NCBI RefSeq assembly: GCF_958405655.1 | Contig: NZ_CATYWO010000002.1 | Span: forward strand, 868,001 to 932,000 | Length of the DNA stretch: 64,000 nt | Origin: Ralstonia condita | GTDB taxonomy: Bacteria > Pseudomonadota > Gammaproteobacteria > Burkholderiales > Burkholderiaceae | Direction: 5' to 3' | Shown: positions 61,637-64,000 of the stretch, piece by piece | How positions within the stretch are numbered: position 1 is the stretch's first letter | Layout of the letters: each line of letters begins with the position of its first letter | Made by a program: the position numbers and the translations under genes | The notes under the pieces: generated by a model | The model's database searches: none | The model's input: the letters and a program-made list of their open reading frames with translations, nothing else | What the model was told of the DNA's origin: nothing

Positions 61637-62527
61637 ATGTACGTCATCTTTGGGGCATCGGGCAAGGTCGGGCGGGCCACCGCCATAGCGTTGCGCAACG
61701 CTGGCCGGCCAGTGCGCGCAGTAGTGCGCCAGGCGCGGCGGGGCGAAGGTCTTTCCAGGATCGGCTGCGAGATCGTCTGTGCGGATCTGACCGACCGCGC
61801 ATCCGTCGCGCGGGCGATCGAGGGCGCCACGGCGGTGCAAGTGCTCTGTCCTGTACCCACGCGGAATGTGGACCCGGCGTCGACCATGGAGCGAATGATC
61901 GACGTGGCTGCCGACGCGCTGCGGGCCAACCCGCCGGCCTGTGTATTGGCATTGTCGGACTATGGCGCCGAGCTTGACCAAGGCACGGGCCTGACTGGCC
62001 TGTTCCACCTGCTGGAAGCGCGCCTCAAGCTGCTGGCCACCCATCTGACGCTGTTGCGTTCGGCCGAGCACACTGAAAACTGGGCAGCGATGCTGCCCGT
62101 CATGCTTGCCTCGGGGCGTTTGCCCAGCCTGCATGACCCGCTGGACCGTCGCTTTGCAACCGTGGCCGCGGCGGATGTCGGCGCGTTGGCCGCTGAGCTG
62201 CTGCTCGACGCGCCGCCACGCAAGACGCCCCGCATCGTCAGCATCGAAGGCCCGCGCCGCGTGAGCCTGATCGAGGTTGCACGCGCGTTCAGTGCCGTGG
62301 TCGGCCGCGAGATCATCGCCGACGCGGTGCCGCGCAACCTGTGGGCGGCGATGCTGCAGCGCGCCGGCCTGAGCGACAACCACGGGCAGCTCATTACGGC
62401 GCTGTATGACGCGCTCAACGCCGGACGGATCGACGTGGAAAAGGGCGTGTCGGAACTGCGCTACGGCAAGACGGAACTGAGCGACGTGTGTGCCGAGATG
62501 GTGGCGGCACATGTGAAGTCGAGATAG
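61637..62527 (+). CDS. NmrA-family NAD(P)-binding protein
   Basis: The product is 296 residues from ATG 61637, with GAGAGGAG upstream. The Rossmann motif is VIFGASGKVGRATA at the extreme N-terminus. The rest resembles atypical short-chain dehydrogenases (LRSAEHTENWAAMLP, LYDALNAGRI) that bind NAD(P) as redox sensors or quinone reductases. The classical Tyr-x3-Lys pair is absent, so a sensor role is possible. It follows the AraC gene by about 105 bp on the same strand. Confidence 0.83.
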   Translation: MYVIFGASGKVGRATAIALRNAGRPVRAVVRQARRGEGLSRIGCEIVCADLTDRASVARAIEGATAVQVLCPVPTRNVDPASTMERMIDVAADALRANPPACVLALSDYGAELDQGTGLTGLFHLLEARLKLLATHLTLLRSAEHTENWAAMLPVMLASGRLPSLHDPLDRRFATVAAADVGALAAELLLDAPPRKTPRIVSIEGPRRVSLIEVARAFSAVVGREIIADAVPRNLWAAMLQRAGLSDNHGQLITALYDALNAGRIDVEKGVSELRYGKTELSDVCAEMVAAHVKSR

Positions 62528-62627
62528 CCCGGCGCCGTGCACGCCGGCAACTGGCTGGCCTGTCGCTTAGCGCCTATGCTTCGCAGCATCGCCCAAGCCG
62601 ACGCCCTTCGAGGGCGAGGAGCCGACC

Positions 62628-63152
62628 GTGATGCTGTCATTGCGCTGCCTTGCCGTGACGCTGTTGCTCGCCGCGTCGCCCGTCCACGCCGAGGACGACC
62701 TGCAGAACCGGGGCCATGACCCGTTCTTCCAGATTTCATCGGGCGTACCGAACTGCCCCGAGCCGGCTGGCCCGCGCATCAGCGAGGCCGAGTGGAAGCG
62801 CGACTCCCACCACCGCATCGAGCACGGCAACCATTGCTGGCTGGAGGGACGCTGCCGTCTGTCGAATGCCTTCGCTTACGACGACGAGATTGCCGAGACA
62901 GCCAGGCGGCGTCTGCAATGGATGTCGATTCACGTGCCGGGCTGGCGCCAGAACACCACGCTGTGGGTGACGGTGTGGCAGCAGTGGATGCTTGTCCAGG
63001 GCTGCGTGGCGCCGGGGTATGCATTCGAGCCGTTTATGAACGCGCTGCGCGAAGTGCCGGATGTGGAGCGCTTCATCCCAGAGACCACGGCGCATCCCGA
63101 GCGCGGCACGCCATATGCCTTGTTCCGCAAACAGGGCGCCGCCAAGCCTTGA
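62628..63152 (+). CDS. Periplasmic BON-domain protein
   Basis: The product is 174 residues. GTG 62628 is placed seven bases after a purine-rich GAGGAG; the adjacent ATG 62631 is equally possible. A signal peptide (LSLRCLAVTLLLAASPVHA) leads to a cysteine-containing region (PNCPEPAGPRISEAEWKRD, HCWLEGRCR) and a BON-type fold with LWVTVWQQWMLVQGCVAP and VPDVERFIPET. The four cysteines probably form two disulfides. BON domains often bind phospholipid surfaces; the role here is unknown. Confidence 0.78.
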   Translation: MMLSLRCLAVTLLLAASPVHAEDDLQNRGHDPFFQISSGVPNCPEPAGPRISEAEWKRDSHHRIEHGNHCWLEGRCRLSNAFAYDDEIAETARRRLQWMSIHVPGWRQNTTLWVTVWQQWMLVQGCVAPGYAFEPFMNALREVPDVERFIPETTAHPERGTPYALFRKQGAAKP

Positions 63153-63170
63153 TCGCGCCACCGCGGTGCT

Positions 63171-63740
63171 TCAGGGGTGCTGTTTCTGGTAGGTGCCGAT
63201 GAGTTCGGCCTCGGCCAGTACATGGCCGCGCATGGCGCGTTCGAGCGCAGCCTTGCCGATTGCGCCGAGCTCCGGCAGTTCCAGGTTGAGGGCGTAAAGC
63301 TTGTGGTAGTAGCGATGCCGCCCGATTGGCGGGCAAGGGCCGCCGTATGCGGTGCGTTGCCAATCGTTGGTGCCTGCGCGCGTGCCGGGCGGCAGGCCCT
63401 TGCGCGCAGCATCCTCGGCCAATGCCGTTGCGTTGGCCGGAATGTTGTAGAGCACCCAGTGCACCCATGTCGTCTTTGGCGCGGCGGGGTCTGGCGCGTC
63501 CGGGTCATCCACAACGAGCGCGAAGCTGCGGGTGCCCGCGGGCACGCCGGTCCAGGCGAGCGGTGGCGAGGTATCCGACCCTTCGCATGTGAAGCGGGAG
63601 GGGATTGCGCCGCCGGCAGTGAAGGCCGGGGAGGTCAGGGTCAGCGTCATGGTGATGCTCTCTTGCGCGTCAACGGGGCTGCTGCACAGGGCTGCCAGCA
63701 GGACCGTCAAGACGCGGGCGGTGCGGCTTGCATGAGACAT
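63171..63740 (-). CDS. YbhB/YbcL-family protein (Raf kinase inhibitor-like)
   Basis: The product is 189 residues with a signal peptide (cleavage near VDAQES), so it is periplasmic. The PEBP fold motifs are SPPLAWTGVPAGTRSFALVV, DDPDAPDP, WVHWVLYNIPANATAL and YGGPCPPIGRHRYYHKLYAL. ATG 63738-63740 is the start. Family members are abundant and their bacterial function is unclear. It is convergent with the BON-domain gene, the stops being only 18 bp apart. Confidence 0.88.
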   Translation of the reverse strand: MSHASRTARVLTVLLAALCSSPVDAQESITMTLTLTSPAFTAGGAIPSRFTCEGSDTSPPLAWTGVPAGTRSFALVVDDPDAPDPAAPKTTWVHWVLYNIPANATALAEDAARKGLPPGTRAGTNDWQRTAYGGPCPPIGRHRYYHKLYALNLELPELGAIGKAALERAMRGHVLAEAELIGTYQKQHP

Positions 63741-63892
63741 CGCGGAAACCTTCGTATTGGTGCGGTCCCGCAGGTGTGCGATGGCTCCTGATGGCCCTTC
63801 CTGGCAATCGCACCCTGGACACTCTTCAAGCTAGTGCGCAATCGCGCTTCCGGCAAGCCGCGAGGCAGGCGCTTGCCCCGATCGCGTACGCT

Positions 63893-64000
63893 TCAGGCAA
63901 ACCAGCCCAATACCAGCGCGGCCGCTGCCGGCAACGTTTGCACCAACGCGATCCGCTTGTTGACGGTGATCGCCCCCCAGATGCCCGCCACTGCCACGCA
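63893..64000 (-). CDS. C-terminal fragment of a membrane protein (runs off the window)
   Basis: On the reverse strand an open frame enters from the right edge and stops at 63893-63895. The visible 35 residues include GIWGAITVNKRIAL and end AAALVLGWFA, a hydrophobic pattern typical of the last membrane segment of a small transporter or permease. Too little is visible to name a family. Confidence 0.5.
   Translation of the reverse strand, partial: CVAVAGIWGAITVNKRIALVQTLPAAAALVLGWFA

Overview
The window looks like a Ralstonia genome (Burkholderiales; probably the R. pickettii/R. solanacearum neighbourhood, on the second replicon). The basis is high-GC coding DNA, an FlhDC-type flagellar hierarchy, a complete che operon with cheD and cheZ, a nosZRDFYL cluster, and an acdS/acdR pair. 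The species call is inference from gene content, not from a database match.

Layout. (1) 1-14607, all forward: flhD (3' end only), flhC, two tandem intrinsic terminators, motA, motB, a CheY-like regulator, cheA, cheW, two chemoreceptor genes, cheR, cheD, cheB, cheY, cheZ. (2) 14699-17163: an acyltransferase, a small cytochrome c lipoprotein and two small unknown genes. (3) 17183-27690: the nitrous oxide reduction cluster, reading leftward as apbE/nosX, nosZ, nosR, nosD, nosF, nosY, nosL, with a second, divergent NosL-like gene. Three perfect TTGAT-N4-ATCAA boxes of the FNR/DNR type sit at its promoters. (4) 27969-34960: flhB, flhA, flhF, an flhG/fleN-like gene without a P-loop, and fliA, with a 42-bp tandem repeat array between flhB and flhA. 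The nos cluster therefore lies inside the motility locus. (5) 35384-64000: accessory metabolism and regulation. This includes an NCS2 nucleobase permease, a GntR/OsmC/methyltransferase segment, a cysteine hydrolase, a GlxA-type AraC regulator, arylamine N-acetyltransferase, ACC deaminase with its Lrp regulator, an MFS carrier with a solute-binding protein, and three LysR regulators with nearby targets. It continues with a YfcC-type carrier plus M20 amidohydrolase, an enoyl-CoA hydratase, branched-chain aminotransferase, an alpha/beta hydrolase, AlkB alkane monooxygenase, and several cupin, AraC, NmrA, BON and YbhB genes. A membrane-protein fragment runs off the right edge.

How it works together. 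FlhDC starts the flagellar cascade. FlhA/FlhB form the export gate, FlhF/FlhG-like set placement, and FliA turns on late genes such as motAB and the receptor genes. Receptors signal through CheW/CheA to CheY, with CheR/CheB/CheD adapting receptors and CheZ ending the signal. Under oxygen limitation an FNR/DNR-type regulator probably activates N2O respiration.

No rRNA, tRNA, CRISPR array or intact insertion sequence was seen. The most unusual items are the P-loop-less FlhG, the Tat-lipoprotein architecture of NosZ, the second NosL-like gene with its paired FNR boxes, the 42-bp array, and a block of near-identical DNA shared by the two receptor genes.
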